Shown here in pieces: positions 35,563-46,818 of a stretch of 64,000 nucleotides of DNA (positions are counted from its first letter, which is position 1; every line of letters begins with the position of its first letter). This DNA is from Cristatella mucedo (lineage: Eukaryota > Bryozoa > Phylactolaemata > Cristatellidae). A model generated the notes under the pieces. The model had not been told where the DNA came from. It made no database searches and saw only the letters and a list, made by a program, of their open reading frames with translations. The position numbers were made by a program, and so were the translations under genes. The stretch covers positions 1,472,001 to 1,536,000 of the forward strand of contig WPIO01000075.1 of assembly GCA_009760855.2 (NCBI GenBank), in the 5' to 3' direction.

Positions 35563-37267
35563 CTGCAGGGGTAGGAGTTTTGAAATAGCTGCTGTGCTTC
35601 GCGTCTTTCTCTGTACGCATAGACAAAGATTGATTTCAATTGAATTACTGTTCTGGTCACCTTACTAAAGTCTCGTGAAGACTAATCGTTAGCTTCTACA
35701 ATTCTAACTGATATGAAGTCAATAAGGAACAATACTACGCAAGAACGGAAATTGCGCTATTAAATGCTTTTATCTTCGGGAGATCGCTTTCCCTCAGACA
35801 CTTGGCTCTTAATTTTCTTGGCTGTCTAGTTTTGGAAGTATTCTATTGCATCGAAATTATAAAAGTAATGCGTCATGTTTGCCTGTTTTCAATATTCACC
35901 CTTAGATATTTACCATACACAGTGAAACGAAGTAATGACTAGCTGACGCAGTAGGCCCGTCTCAATAGCGGTTGCCAAAGAGCCCCGGTGTCTCTCAGTG
36001 CAGTCGACGACACGGATCAGCTGCTCCTGTATTTGAAACCACTACGTGTGAAGTGAATTGTGATAATCGTTCCTTAGGCTGAAATCCTGGGTTAAAACAT
36101 TGACGTAAGCCGTAGCTATTTTGTAACTTTATTGTCAAAGAGTAAGAGCAGAGTAAGTGTGTGAGTGTGCGGGTTTCATGCCAACTTTTTTCAGTCTGAC
36201 GATGCCGATGCTGGTCCCGCGAGATGACGCCTGACAATGAAACAAGGACGGCAGACCTAGCCAAAGATAAGTATCGTTGCCACCTGTCAGAGTTTCCCGT
36301 TGAATAATTCAGCAACGCTCTCAGAGCTTTACAGTGCTTTTCAAGAGCGAAGTCGTCACGCTCGAAGCAGAGGCACAAAGGGAGCTTCGGACGTGGGCGC
36401 GAGCAAATGCGCGACATTTAGGACCTCAAAAAATTATTTCTTTTTTCCAACGTCTCCTCACACCTGGCCAGTCTGATTTGCAGTTCAGTCACCTAAGCAG
36501 GCTGCAGCTTTGAACGCTTCACTTCGGTCCTGTTTTGGCAGCGTCCGCTCGCACCTCTTCTCCTACCTTGGTGTCACGTTCCTTATTTTCAACGGCCGCT
36601 AGACAGAACGTCATGACAAAGCTCCTTTTTTACACAGCCTCCCTTTTTACAGCTCATATAAAGAGCTTAGTAAGGCAGTCCTTGGGACCTATATACAGTG
36701 CTATCCTTATTAGCACTTTAATCCCTTTTAAAGAAAATGTATTTCAGCGAAGTGCATCGCCAGCCCCTCTGCGAAAATCCAATGTACATTGGCGACTAAA
36801 ACTACTTTGCACTTGTCGCATTATTCGGGTCCAGCAAACGAAATATTGTTGTCATTCAGCTGACCTTGAGTGCAGCTCTTCGACTGCTCTCTGCAAGCCT
36901 ACATCTTGGTTTTTTGCATGAATGCAAACGCCACGTTCACTTCCGTTTGTTCACGTGTCTTGGAGCCGAGGCTCAGTCATGCAAACAGTATTTGTACACA
37001 CAATGGGTATTCCAAAGTCCATTGACGCGAGCGGTGCAAGTAGTTTAATTTTTCCGCGCACAGGTTAGAGAATTAGTTAAAGGAGACCGAGGCTGCATTA
37101 TTTATCAATAAAGTGAGATCAGAATCTCGCAAATTTCACCTCTTATATCTCTACGCGCAATCCAGTACTGTATTAAACGTGGATTTGCAGGGTGTTTCTG
37201 CTGATTTGGTTACACATTCTCTCCTTAGACATTACACTACCCTAACGGTAAGGTTGGGTTAAATTGC

Positions 37268-37432
37268 CATGACAATGCCCAGGAGGTAAGGTTCGCGCTC
37301 TTTTCATGAATCATTGAGGTCTATCTGTCAGATCCTGCAGTGGCCAATCTTTTATTGTCAACTGCAAGCGGTGGTTATTGCCGTTGAAGCTCTTCTGCTA
37401 CTATATAAATGAGGATATAAAGTCAGCTAAAA
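37268..37432 (+). mobile_element. tRNA-derived SINE, family S1, diverged copy
   Basis: Aligns colinearly with the copy at 63.8 kb. AGGTAAGGTTCGCGCTC lies in the head, and GATCCTGCAGTGGCCAATC follows the B-box position. ACTGCAAGCGGTGG and GCCGTTGAAGCTCTTCTG are in the tail, ending with AGTCAGCTA. The head is decayed. Confidence 0.65.
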
Positions 37433-37519
37433 TGTATTTATTTAGTAGTTATATTTATCAGGTTCTTTATTCAGTAACGGTTGCGCCGGTTTTGAAGAAT
37501 ATGGCCAGCGCTCTTTTGC

Positions 37520-38191
37520 TTGTTACCAGCGAGTCTTAAACAGAGACAGCTAATGCCCCTAGATTGGCTCCTTCCAGCTGGAGACGTTAGGCAGCCTCCT
37601 TTCAGTGGGCAGCGCGCGCCTACGTCTATACCCTCCGTTAGGCTCCACTATCAACTCTTTCAGGCCCCCCGCATCTATCCCATCGGCCATCACTACCCTA
37701 GCGGAGCTAGCATAGATATTGTAGATGATCAAGCAGGTCCTTCGTTGCCCTTCGTGCATCCCGCCTGCACGACAGACAGACAGTGCTGCAAGCGCTGCAG
37801 GCTGAGCGTCTCCCGAACGCAGGAGCGGCGCTGCAGGAAGCTCTGCCTACGTCGGGAGTTCGTGTTGCCCCAGCGACACTCACAGGCGAGGCACACTCTG
37901 GCTGATATACGGAAGTGTATATTTATATGCTCTAAAGCATCCCTGCAGCAGCCGATGAGGCCTCATCCACGACACGCGAGTCGCCTGTGCTTCTGGCTCT
38001 CGCTGTCCGCGCTGCTCAGCGATCGCACAGGCTTCGGTCGGCCGGAAGTGGCCACTTTTACTGAGGCTTCTTGGCTCCTTGGCCTGGATGAGCAGCACAG
38101 CGGTGAACTGGAAAAAAAGGTCAGGGTTAGCAAACCTTCACTGTCTCCTACCTCGTCCAGCACTCAGTACCTATGGTACACTGATGATTAA
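37520..38191 (+). other. 223-codon open frame of unknown status
   Basis: The longest non-repetitive open frame outside the receptors. It begins at a non-ATG codon. Residues about 80-135 are Cys/Arg-rich (CTTDRQCCKRCRLS, RRCRKLCLRR). No signal peptide, family or conserved domain was recognised. Splice-like sites at the edges are weak (AAAAAAAG|GTCAGG near 38118). It could be an exon of an unknown gene or chance. The adjacent 5' DNA is a decayed SINE. Confidence 0.2.
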
Positions 38192-38278
38192 CAGCCTTTT
38201 GACTTCCGTCTGTAGTGCACGGTATGCCTTCTATTTCTTCAAGGTGGGCACACACGCGTATGCGTTATGCGTGTCTGT

Positions 38279-38376
38279 ACGCGCGCGCGCACACACACAC
38301 ACACACGCGCACGCGCACGCGCGCACGCGCACGCGCTCACGCGCACACACACACGCACAGAGAGACAAACACACAC

Positions 38377-38411
<35 letters not shown>

Positions 38412-38536
38412 AGCACACACACATATATAAATAAATAAATATATATAAATAAATAAATATATAAATATATATATATATATATAAGCACACACACATATAT
38501 AAATAAATAAATATATATAAATAAATAAATATATAA

Positions 38537-38571
<35 letters not shown>
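38279..38571 (+). repeat. (CA)n / (TA)n / (TAAA)n composite with a 72-bp tandem duplication
   Basis: GC/CA alternation at 38281-38377, then AT-rich repeats. A 72-bp block starting AAGCACACACACATATATAA occurs at 38411 and again at 38483. Tyr/Ile-rich open frames here are repeat artefacts. Confidence 0.95.
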
Positions 38572-39185
38572 AGAGTTCACTGCCTGCGGACCAGTTTCTC
38601 TGATTCGTAGTAGACGTAGTCGAGGTAGGGTTACGGAAGAGAACGCTGAGTCATCTTGCTGCGTGACGGAAGTGCGCCATCTTGCCTAATGAAGGGTAGA
38701 CTTTCTCGCTTGAATTAGTAGAGATATACTGCAACGAGGGCGAAAAAATTCCCGTGAGAGAGGAAAAAGAACTGCTTCTTTTTGGTAAATTTACTCGCTG
38801 TACTCCATCTAGCGACATGTACCCTTCTTGTGTGAATGCAATTTGCTCTGCAATGTTTGCTTTGCCAGTAAAGTCTCGCTCTGCTTCTGGGCCCGCTTGC
38901 TCTGCCACGGCGAGCGCACAGACTGATCGTTGGTCCACCCCTTTCGCAGTTTATGCTCTCGTTCTTGCCGATGCGATCGCCGTGGATACTGGTTTCATGT
39001 TTCATGCAGGCATAACGCGACCGTTCTTGCGCTTCAATCCTTAAAGTCATCATAGTTTATCATCAATCATTTCAAAACCCTCTCAACTCTTTAACAATGA
39101 GTCTTGCTAACATTCGCACTTAAATTGCAGCAATCTCTCTGCTGTTGAATTACATCCAAGCCAAATTACTAGTTACTGACAGAAA

Positions 39186-39188
<3 letters not shown>

Positions 39189-39261
<73 letters not shown>
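39189..39261. repeat. (TA)n microsatellite
   Basis: About 36 nearly perfect TA units, continuous with the 3' end of the minus-strand SINE at 39262-39405. It is probably an expanded SINE tail. Confidence 0.95.
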
Positions 39262-39405
39262 TTATTTGTATAGCGCCCCAAGAGAACCTAATCTCTATTC
39301 AGGCGCTTCACACATGCCACGAGGCTCGAGCCCACGACCTCAGCCAGACCTTAGTTGGGCGAGCACCTTAACTGCTGGACCAAACCAGCTTGGCAACTAT
39401 AAAGC
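39262..39405 (-). mobile_element. tRNA-derived SINE, family S2, with LINE-type hairpin tail
   Basis: Minus strand: a tRNA-like head with TTGGTCCAGCAGTTAAGGTG (A-box region) and GGGCTCGAGCC (B box). It is followed directly by GAAGCGCCTGAATAGAGATT and GGGGCGCTATACAAAT, the hairpin tail of LINE family 1, and an (AT)n end that merges with the microsatellite at 39189-39261. Confidence 0.75.
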
Positions 39406-41960
39406 TTGATTTGCCTAATCTTTAGGTATGGGCTCTTTCCAAAGTAAATGGTCAGTAGGTAAGCAAGCATCTGTGATGCACAGCCATGTTTGCCTATGCT
39501 GCATAACAAAGGGAAAGTTCTTGCTCCCTCAGGACATCAGGACATCAGGACAGCACCGCCAAGCTCGGCCATGCTATCCTAACATTCCGCATATGCTTCT
39601 GCAACGCGCCTTTTTCGTCTTCCAGTCGGCACACTTTAACACTTACAGCCGAGGCAAAACTTGGAGACTTACCTTATATGCAATGTACATCGCAAATGCC
39701 ACATTCGAATACTAATCTGGCCCACAAATCTTAACAGGCTGCCTTTAAAGCAGCCTACTGATTTCAAAATAATTTTGCTCATCCACAGGTCCCCACATTG
39801 GCTTGATTAGGCTTATTTATGTGATTAGGTTTCAGATCAAGCCTGTGGTTGCACAGACCGCTATTCAAACTATGGTCGAATACTTGTGCCACTTACAAAC
39901 TTAACATCTCTCCACTACCGGACTTTCAGTATGTTTGTTCCGAACTTACTAGAGATTACTCCGACTCGAACTTAATAAAGATTGACATCACGACATCCAT
40001 CTTTTGATTTTGATGACATTCAAATTTTAGCGATAAGTTAGAACAAAAACGTCATAATATTATTAGACATTGTTTTACAGCCCTAAGGGAACTGGATTTA
40101 TTTCTGGGCACTTGGAATATGCTGTACATTCCGTATTTTAGTTGATTGGTGATCAAACGCACTATCGGAATCTAATAACTAACGTAACTCAATTCACACG
40201 GATCCAGCCAATATGGTCGTGATCAGCTAACTATTTAGCTTTTTTAGATGTTTTCAATTCGGGAACGTCAGCAAGTCAGTCTGGAGTAAAATGCGGACTT
40301 TGGGAGCATTCAACTAGGACTTCACTCTTCACGGGATTCAAGGTTGAGAAGGTAAGAGATGAAACTGTGCGACTTGAATTAGATGAACAGCCTAGTACGA
40401 CGGTGTGATTAAAAAGTAATTCTGGTACGTAGGCCATTACCGGAAAATTAAGGGATTACGATGAATGGAAAAACTACGATGTCGACTTGCTGGAAAATGC
40501 AGTCGTACTATGCAATTATATAGACTTTGTGTGGCAGCACCGGCTCTTATTGGTTGGCCGCTTTTACTAAATGGTCTGAGTACACCTCAGTCTGCCATCG
40601 GCTGTCGGGTCTTGCTGGGACGCTGGGTAAGCTAACTTGGATGTGCCTCTGCTCGCTCGCTCAGAGGTGCGTCTAAGTTAGAAAACCCTATTAGAACCCA
40701 ACGGATCTTCAGATCTCTGTGCAAAGTTCCAGAACGAACAGTGGCGCAGATATTTAGATTCGCACGTGCTGCTTCCATAGGCGATGGTGGCTGAGCACGA
40801 GAGCAATCAAGTTCGCTTGACCTTAACTTAGCAAGTGTACGTCAGCGGAGGTGTAAAAGAGTCAACACTGCAGCCAGAGAAGGTTACAGGTATCAACCGG
40901 CAGCCCTTAGCGTTCAAGTAGCAGGACTACCTCCGGAGCGAAACATCAATGGCCTTGCATGAAGCCTAGAACATTACCGACTGACTGTTGTAAGAATTTG
41001 GATTTAATGCCGCCTATCTACAGAGTGCGACACTACTGGCTCCTGATTGGTATCTCTACTAATTAAAGCGAGAAAGTTCGTCAGGTATCAAGACGGCGAA
41101 CTTGAGTCGCATGGCAAGCTGGTGGACTTCCGTCAAGCGGCGAGATGTAACAGCCTTGTCTTCTGCGACGAAACTACTGTGACTAGGCGAAACTACTGTG
41201 ACTAGGCAGTTCAAGAACTAAGTAGCTACTTTGAGCCGATGACTAAGGTAAGTCACGATTGCCTACTGCAAGTCGGAGTGAGAGTTTATACCGAATGCAA
41301 TCCAATCTGAAAGGAGGGCTACTTGAATGCGGCATCAGACCTCTTACTTCTAGTTCGTGGCAACATGGCATTTATTGGCCGTGACAGCATATACATGTGA
41401 GGCTATAAGTCAAGCGCTTGTATTTTCTATTAACGAATTGGTGCTCGTGACTGACTGAACAAACTTTAGTCACCAAATTTAAAATGTAAGTTCAGCTCCG
41501 CCTCTACATCAACGTGCGAATTTATTTATTATTTCCCCGAATAAGTTAGGCATTGCATGTCAGCAATTTCAGACTATCAAGTTCAAGGAGGTGTGATCAC
41601 ATATCTAGTAAAACTATTCCTACCGGCGATCAGAAATGAGCTACTTCAGAGCTTGTAAGGAAGCTTAATTCGCATTTCAAATTTCACTTTGATCCGCACA
41701 GTATTGGCCGAGTTTGGAGTTTACTAGGCAAAAAGCTAGGCAGTAAATGAGGCCTCATTTAAAAGTCTCAAGCATGCACCTCAGCAAGCTGCAAACATAC
41801 ATCTCGACGTGTCAATGTTCAGAAAATTATAGCACATGTCTCATTTGATGTAGAAATTGGTTAATATTTTATTCGAACATATCTTGCTTTCGGCTTGCAT
41901 CCGGGTTGGACACGGTTCGCATAACAAGTTTACTTATGCTTCCCTTTACTACAGCATATT
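39406..41960. other. No recognisable gene or element
   Basis: Only short open frames. A 19-bp tandem duplication lies at 41169. Confidence 0.5.
41169..41207 (+). repeat. 19-bp tandem duplication
   Basis: CGAAACTACTGTGACTAGG occurs twice in direct succession. Confidence 0.9.
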
Positions 41961-42110
41961 AGCTGATTAAACGGCTTCAATTGTGCAGCGGCAGAAGAGC
42001 CTTAACGGCTATCGTCACCGCATGCAGATGGCAATAAAGGAATGCACACTGCAGGATTCGAGCTCACCACCTCGGTCGTGAAGAGCGAGCACCTCACGTC
42101 AGTGACTGAG
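41961..42110 (-). mobile_element. tRNA-derived SINE, family S1
   Basis: Minus strand: GACGTGAGGTGCTCGCTCTT, CACGACCGAGGTGG, B-box remnant GAGCTCGAATCC, TTTATTGCCATCTGCATGCG, GTGACGATAGCCGTTAAGGC, TCTTCTGCCGCTGC and GCCGTTTAATCAGCT. All are in the same order as the copy at 63.8 kb. The 5' edge is uncertain. Confidence 0.8.
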
Positions 42111-42559
42111 CAGGGAGGGGCGTGGCAGGGCTGGGGGGGGGGAAATCGCAACCCCCTTCCACAACGGAAGTACCTATATCCTGGGGTCCATTGCCCCAGG
42201 CCCGTGGCAGGACCCCAGTGTGAAGATGCCAAAGGAACGTTGAAGTCGGATGGTTTTTGGCAATGTTTTTCGTGAACTGTTTTTATGCAGCACCCATTCG
42301 TTATGTCTGACTGAGCCCGAAGCTCCCTGGCTCCCCCACCCACCCCACCCACCCACCCACCTGACGATCTTGGCTCCTTGCTCTCCGCCCCTTATCTGAA
42401 AATCGTCGCTCCGCCCCTGCCTGACTTCTGACGCCATCGTGGCCAACGTCGAAATCGTCGGATCGCATTTCTTCAATGCGGTCACTTGAAAGGCGCTCTA
42501 ACCAAAAACTCGTTTGCCTGTTGGACCACCAGACCATGCAGAGCGTTTTCGTTAGCGAC

Positions 42560-44190
42560 ACTTGCCCCTAGCGCCGCTGCGTGAGCGCGCCGCGCTTAAT
42601 GCAGCCACCGCCGTCGGCCGCTCTCGTCGGAAAGTCGCGTTCTTCGCAGAGAAGTCGGCCGAAGCGCCGACGGCTGATCCGCCCGCAAGCGAGCCGCTGC
42701 CGCGGCGCCGTCTACTCCAAGCTGCAGCGGAAGCTTTCACCGCGGGCGGCGATCGCGCGCGAGAAACGGCGGCCTCGCGCGCTCGAGCGCTCTGGTAAGC
42801 CGGCTTACGAGGGTGCTCTCGAGCGGCGAGCATTAACGAGTTCGGGCGAGCGCTTCCTGTTTACCCACCGAGCGCCGGAGGGCACTCGAGCTCGCGAACT
42901 CGCGCGGCAGCGCCGCGCGCGCGCACCTGACGCGGCGCCGCGGTCGGCCGGCTTTCCTGCGAGGTGCGGTCTCGATAGCAGCCGACTGCTGCCGTGCGCG
43001 CCGGTAGCGCTAGAGAGCCGCCGCCCCTCCGTTCGCGCCTCCCGCCGACCCGTCGGAGAGCGACCGCTGTCCGCTCGCCGGTTGCGGCCGCTGCTGCGAG
43101 CCGGTCCGTCTAGCCGGGAGCAATCGAGCGCGCGCGGCGTCTCTCTCTCTCTCTCTCTCTCTCTCTCGAGCAAACGATCTTATCTCGCACGACTGCAGGG
43201 GTGCGCGCGCGAGTTCGAGATAAGCGCTCTCCTCGCGGCCGCCGTCGAAGCGGCCTCGGTCAAGGTCGCTCGGAGCACAGCGAGCCGTGGCGGCGCGGCG
43301 AACCGAGCGAGCGACGACGACGGGGCGGAGCGCGCGACGAGCCGCGGCCGCCGTCGAACGACGCCGTACGGCTGCACCGACTCGGCGTAGCGCTCGTACG
43401 AGCCGAGCGCTACGCCGCCGGAGACGCTTCCTGCTCGCCTCCCGGGTGACCAGGAAGCCTACCCTTCGGCGGTCACGTGCTCCGGAGACCACCCACCAAC
43501 CCACCTACCCAGCACCGCCCTTCGGTCACCAGGAGCACCGCGGGCTTACGACGACTCCGTGCGCAGGCTCCAGCCGCATCCGCCCGGCTACCAGCCCACG
43601 GCGGAACTCCCAGAGGTCGCTCTAATCGCGCGGCAGGCTTCATTCCCGGGTTGGCTCGCTTCGGCAGTCGAACGTCCGCTGACGGACGAAAGGCAGCAGC
43701 GACCGGCGCGCGGCCGCTGCCTCGGCGGCGCATAGCTTCCTTCTTCTCGCACCGAAGCAGGTACTCGAACTAGGCGCACGGCGGACGCGCAACACGACGA
43801 ACTCGGCGCACGGCGGAGGCCGACGGCGGCGGCGGCGCGTCGCCGGCTCGCTCGCGCGGCGGCGGCGGCACCGTCGCCGCTCTCTCTCTCTCCCGCCGCC
43901 CGCGCGCGTGCGTCCGCGTCCGCGCCGGCCGCGCCAGGCGGCTGCGACCGCCGGCCTGGCGGCCGCTTCCGGGGTGGACGGCGTCGACTAGCGCCAGCGC
44001 CGCGCCGCGCCGCGCCTACGTCCCTGCTGGCCGACGGACTGGCGGCCAGCAGGCGGAGCGACCGCTGCCCAGCTTTGCGCCGCAGCCTTTCTTTTCGGAC
44101 GGAGGGGACGCAGGGCTGCGGAGGCCGCGCATTCGGGGCAGTTCTGAGTAAGGTCGGGAAATGGCTCGCCTTCGGCATGCCGGAAAGCGA
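42560..44190. other. GC- and CpG-rich island, possible promoter/first-exon region
   Basis: About 1.6 kb of strongly GC-rich, CpG-rich sequence in an AT-leaning neighbourhood, with an internal (CT)n run at 43141-43168. Long open frames exist on both strands (for example 42581-43390 + and 43588-44250 -). They are Arg/Ala/Ser-rich, overlap each other in several frames, and show no domain, so they look like composition artefacts. Donor-like sites are CTCTG|GTAAGC at 42793/42794 and AGCAG|GTACTC at about 43759. It could hold the 5' end of an unseen gene. Confidence 0.4.
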
Positions 44191-44193
44191 GGG

Positions 44194-44355
44194 TCGGCTG
44201 ATTCGGCAGGCTCGTTCACGTAGCGGCAGCAGAGCTCTGGCGGCCATCAACCTCGCTTGAAGTAGCAGTAAGCGCTGACGGATTGCCTGGCTGCGCGACT
44301 CGAACCAGCGATCCGGAATGCTGGGCGCGAGCTCCTAGCCACTGGGCTAAGACCC
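44194..44355 (-). mobile_element. tRNA-derived SINE, family S1, GC-shifted copy
   Basis: Minus strand: head GGTCTTAGCCCAGTGGCTAG (A box) and B box GGTTCGAGTCG. The tail is GATGGCCGCCAGAGCTCTGC, TGCCGCTACG and GAATCAGCCGA, matching the S1 tail but with T-to-C and A-to-G changes. It lies at the edge of the GC-rich island at 42.5-44.4 kb. Confidence 0.7.
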
Positions 44356-44654
44356 AGAGGCTCTCATCTCAGCGGCCGGCTGGCGAGCGCCGTGCTGAGC
44401 TTAGCGCACGAGCCCGGCGCTCTGAGCGTCGCGGGAGGTGACGGTGCCACCGAACAAGCGTTCTTTCGTCGTCTGCGATTCTTAATGAGGGGTGAGGCGT
44501 AGAGTGCCTTTTAGGACGACGTGCTGTGCGCTATATAGACGGACCTCACCTTGACAGTATCTGGTGGGGGGGGGGCTGGCGTCTCAGGCCACCCGCCAAG
44601 CTGCAGTAGCGGCCCAGGCACCCCACGCGACGAACTCTGCTTACTTGCTACTGG

Positions 44655-44765
44655 GCGTTGTATCGAATAGCCGCGGAGCCGGTTGCTAACGGGATAGGAA
44701 TTCTATTATCCGGGTGCGAATCCGAAACATTCATGCTGCTGCTGCTTCGTCGTGCAGTGGCCTGA
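44655..44765 (+). mobile_element. tRNA-like SINE head, possible
   Basis: AATAGCCGCGGAGCCGGTTG resembles an A-box region and GGGTGCGAATCC a B box, separated by about 35 nt. A GCTGCTGCTGCTTCGTCGTG stretch and GCAGTGGCCTG follow, possibly a decayed S1 tail. Weak case. Confidence 0.4.
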
Positions 44766-45750
44766 ATCCGTTTGGTATTGCAATGAACCCCTCCGCCTAC
44801 TCATCATTCTACTGTCTGTCTGTCCGTCCTTCTATATCTGGCCCTGTTCCCCTGCCTTACCCATCCTTGCGTCTGTCTGTCAGTCTGTTTGTCTGTCGTC
44901 GCTCCATATCTCGCCCTATCCCGGTCTTTCACTTTTCCTTTTATCGTTTCGTCTCGCTATCCGTTCGCTGTTTGCCATGCTCTCGTCGATCCGTATAGAA
45001 ACTCGGCGTTCTCCTTCCTATGCGTCGGTCGGTCGGTTGCGTTGCAGGCAGCCGAGCGGCTCCTCAGACGCAGTGGTTGTCCACTGGTCGCTCACCCACT
45101 CTCATTGCACTGTCTGTGCAGTGTCTCGGACGCTGGCATCAGACTTTTGAAGTGCTTCGTTAGCTGCAGGCATTCGTGTACCGTTGATGGAAATCCGTCG
45201 AGGCAAAAGATTCGCAATTGAATTCGGACTTGGGCTCAAATTCTGATTGGTCTTATAGCTGGAGACGTACGGCAGCAATGTCAAGCAGCCGATTAAGGCG
45301 AGGGGGATTGACTATTCATTCCAGGCTGCCAGCATGACTCCTGCTCGCGGTTTTAAGTGAAATACGCATAGTATCGTGCTGTCTCGATCGACAGCTATCA
45401 TCTCCGAAAGTCTCGGCGAGAGCAGCAAAATTAGTCCCGAAATGCTCGGAGCTCAGAGCAGACGACTCGCAACGGACGATGGCTACTCCCACCCTGCCCC
45501 CCCCCCATTCCTGCACTCGCCTACGTTTAAGTGACAACTGCGTTTTGTCGAAACATAAGAGCCTCATTCGCTTGCCGGACAACCCCCAGAAAGATGGGAC
45601 TCGACGACTGGCACGTGGACAGGTGGCGTATTTGCTTATCCAGCCAGCCAGAGCTCCTGAATAATATGAGTATGTGTGTGTGCATGATAGTCGCAGTTAC
45701 GAAAGCAAAGACGATGAATGAATGAAGAGGTAACCAAACTTTGGCATTTG

Positions 45751-46579
45751 CAATGGCACCTCGGCTTACGAGCGTCTCGACGTACGAGTGTTTCTTCGAG
45801 ATGCGAGCTGTCTTTCGGCCGATTTTTGCTTTGAGCTTGAAGCTAAAATTCGGGTTATGAGCCAGCTTCAGATACTCCACAGCTAGTTGCCGCAGCTAAC
45901 GTCACACTGAGTGTGGTTACTCCGGCCAATAAGGGTTTTGCCGCGAATGTCGTTCCGTTGCAAGACGCTGCTCAACGACGAAGGTGTGACTCCAAGCACA
46001 GACTTGTTAGTTCCCTCCGAAACAGACTCAAGCAAGCCGTCGTGGTGCTTGAACTCACAAGATCGCCAGACTCTGCTGTTAAATCCGACTACGGCTGGAG
46101 AGGCTAATTCTGTACTGTAGTCTATTTAGACGATATAATCGTGTGATAATTCGTCGTGTAACTGATAAAAACCGGCCCGTCGGCTTAAAGGCCCAACCAA
46201 TAAACTGAAAGCAGGGAAATCCCAGCAAAAAAAGGGCAAAAATTGACGAATAAGATTCAGATATTCATTTCAGCTTTTCTCCTCTAACTCTATGAGCATA
46301 TTCAAGTCGTCAGATCTCCAAGTTACTTCTGTACAGTAGGATTAACAAAACTCGCTTATTACAAGACATTAAATTGTATTGGTTTTTCAAACAATATTCG
46401 TTATTTATTTGTACATTTTTTCAATTTAAAAACAAGTGACAAAATCGCAATATCTTTTTGGGGGTCCGGAACGGACATTTCAATACATTTCAGCAGGGAA
46501 ACTTCAATTGGTGTATGAGTAATTTGAGTTAGGAGCTCCAGCCCGAAACAAATTAAGCTCGTAAGCCGAGGTACCACTG
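45751..46579. mobile_element. Non-autonomous terminal-inverted-repeat element, mariner/pogo (Tigger-like) type
   Basis: The left end CAATGGCACCTCGGCTTACG and the right end (reverse complement) CAGTGGTACCTCGGCTTACG form terminal inverted repeats of about 25 bp. The subterminal CGTACGAGTG, GAGATGCGAGC and GGTCCGGAACGGACATTTC are the kind of sequence seen at the ends of Tc1/mariner-pogo elements. The 829-bp interior has no intact transposase; short open frames at 45911-46120 are unrecognised. A clean TA duplication is not seen at the ends, so an old copy is likely. Confidence 0.7.
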
Positions 46580-46606
46580 CATTAACAATTCGTTTACGCA
46601 GAGTTC

Positions 46607-46755
46607 AGGACTCACTCACTCTCTCTCACTCTCTCTCTCTCTCTCTCTCTGTGTCTCTCTCGCTGTCACTCTCTCTGTCTCTTTGTCTCTCTGTCTCTCC
46701 TTCTCTCTGTCTCTCTGTCTCACTTTCTCTCTGTATCTGTCTGTCTCTGTCTCTA

Positions 46756-46812
<57 letters not shown>

Positions 46813-46818
46813 TACTCT
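46607..46818 (+). repeat. (CT)n / (GTCT)n microsatellite
   Basis: CT-rich array with a GTCT core at about 46757-46798. It begins 28 bp beyond the right end of the mariner-like element. Confidence 0.95.

Noticed and set aside
38231-38580. Tyr/Ile-rich open frames
   Set aside because: Artefact of (TA)n/(CA)n repeats.
42581-43390. 269-codon Arg/Ala/Ser-rich open frame, and the 220-codon minus-strand frame at 43588-44250
   Set aside because: Low-complexity composition and several equally long competing frames. The minus-strand one begins inside a SINE copy and the plus-strand one runs through a (CT)n repeat.
42560-44400. Third receptor paralogue in the third GC island
   Set aside because: None of the conserved receptor motifs could be found in any frame.
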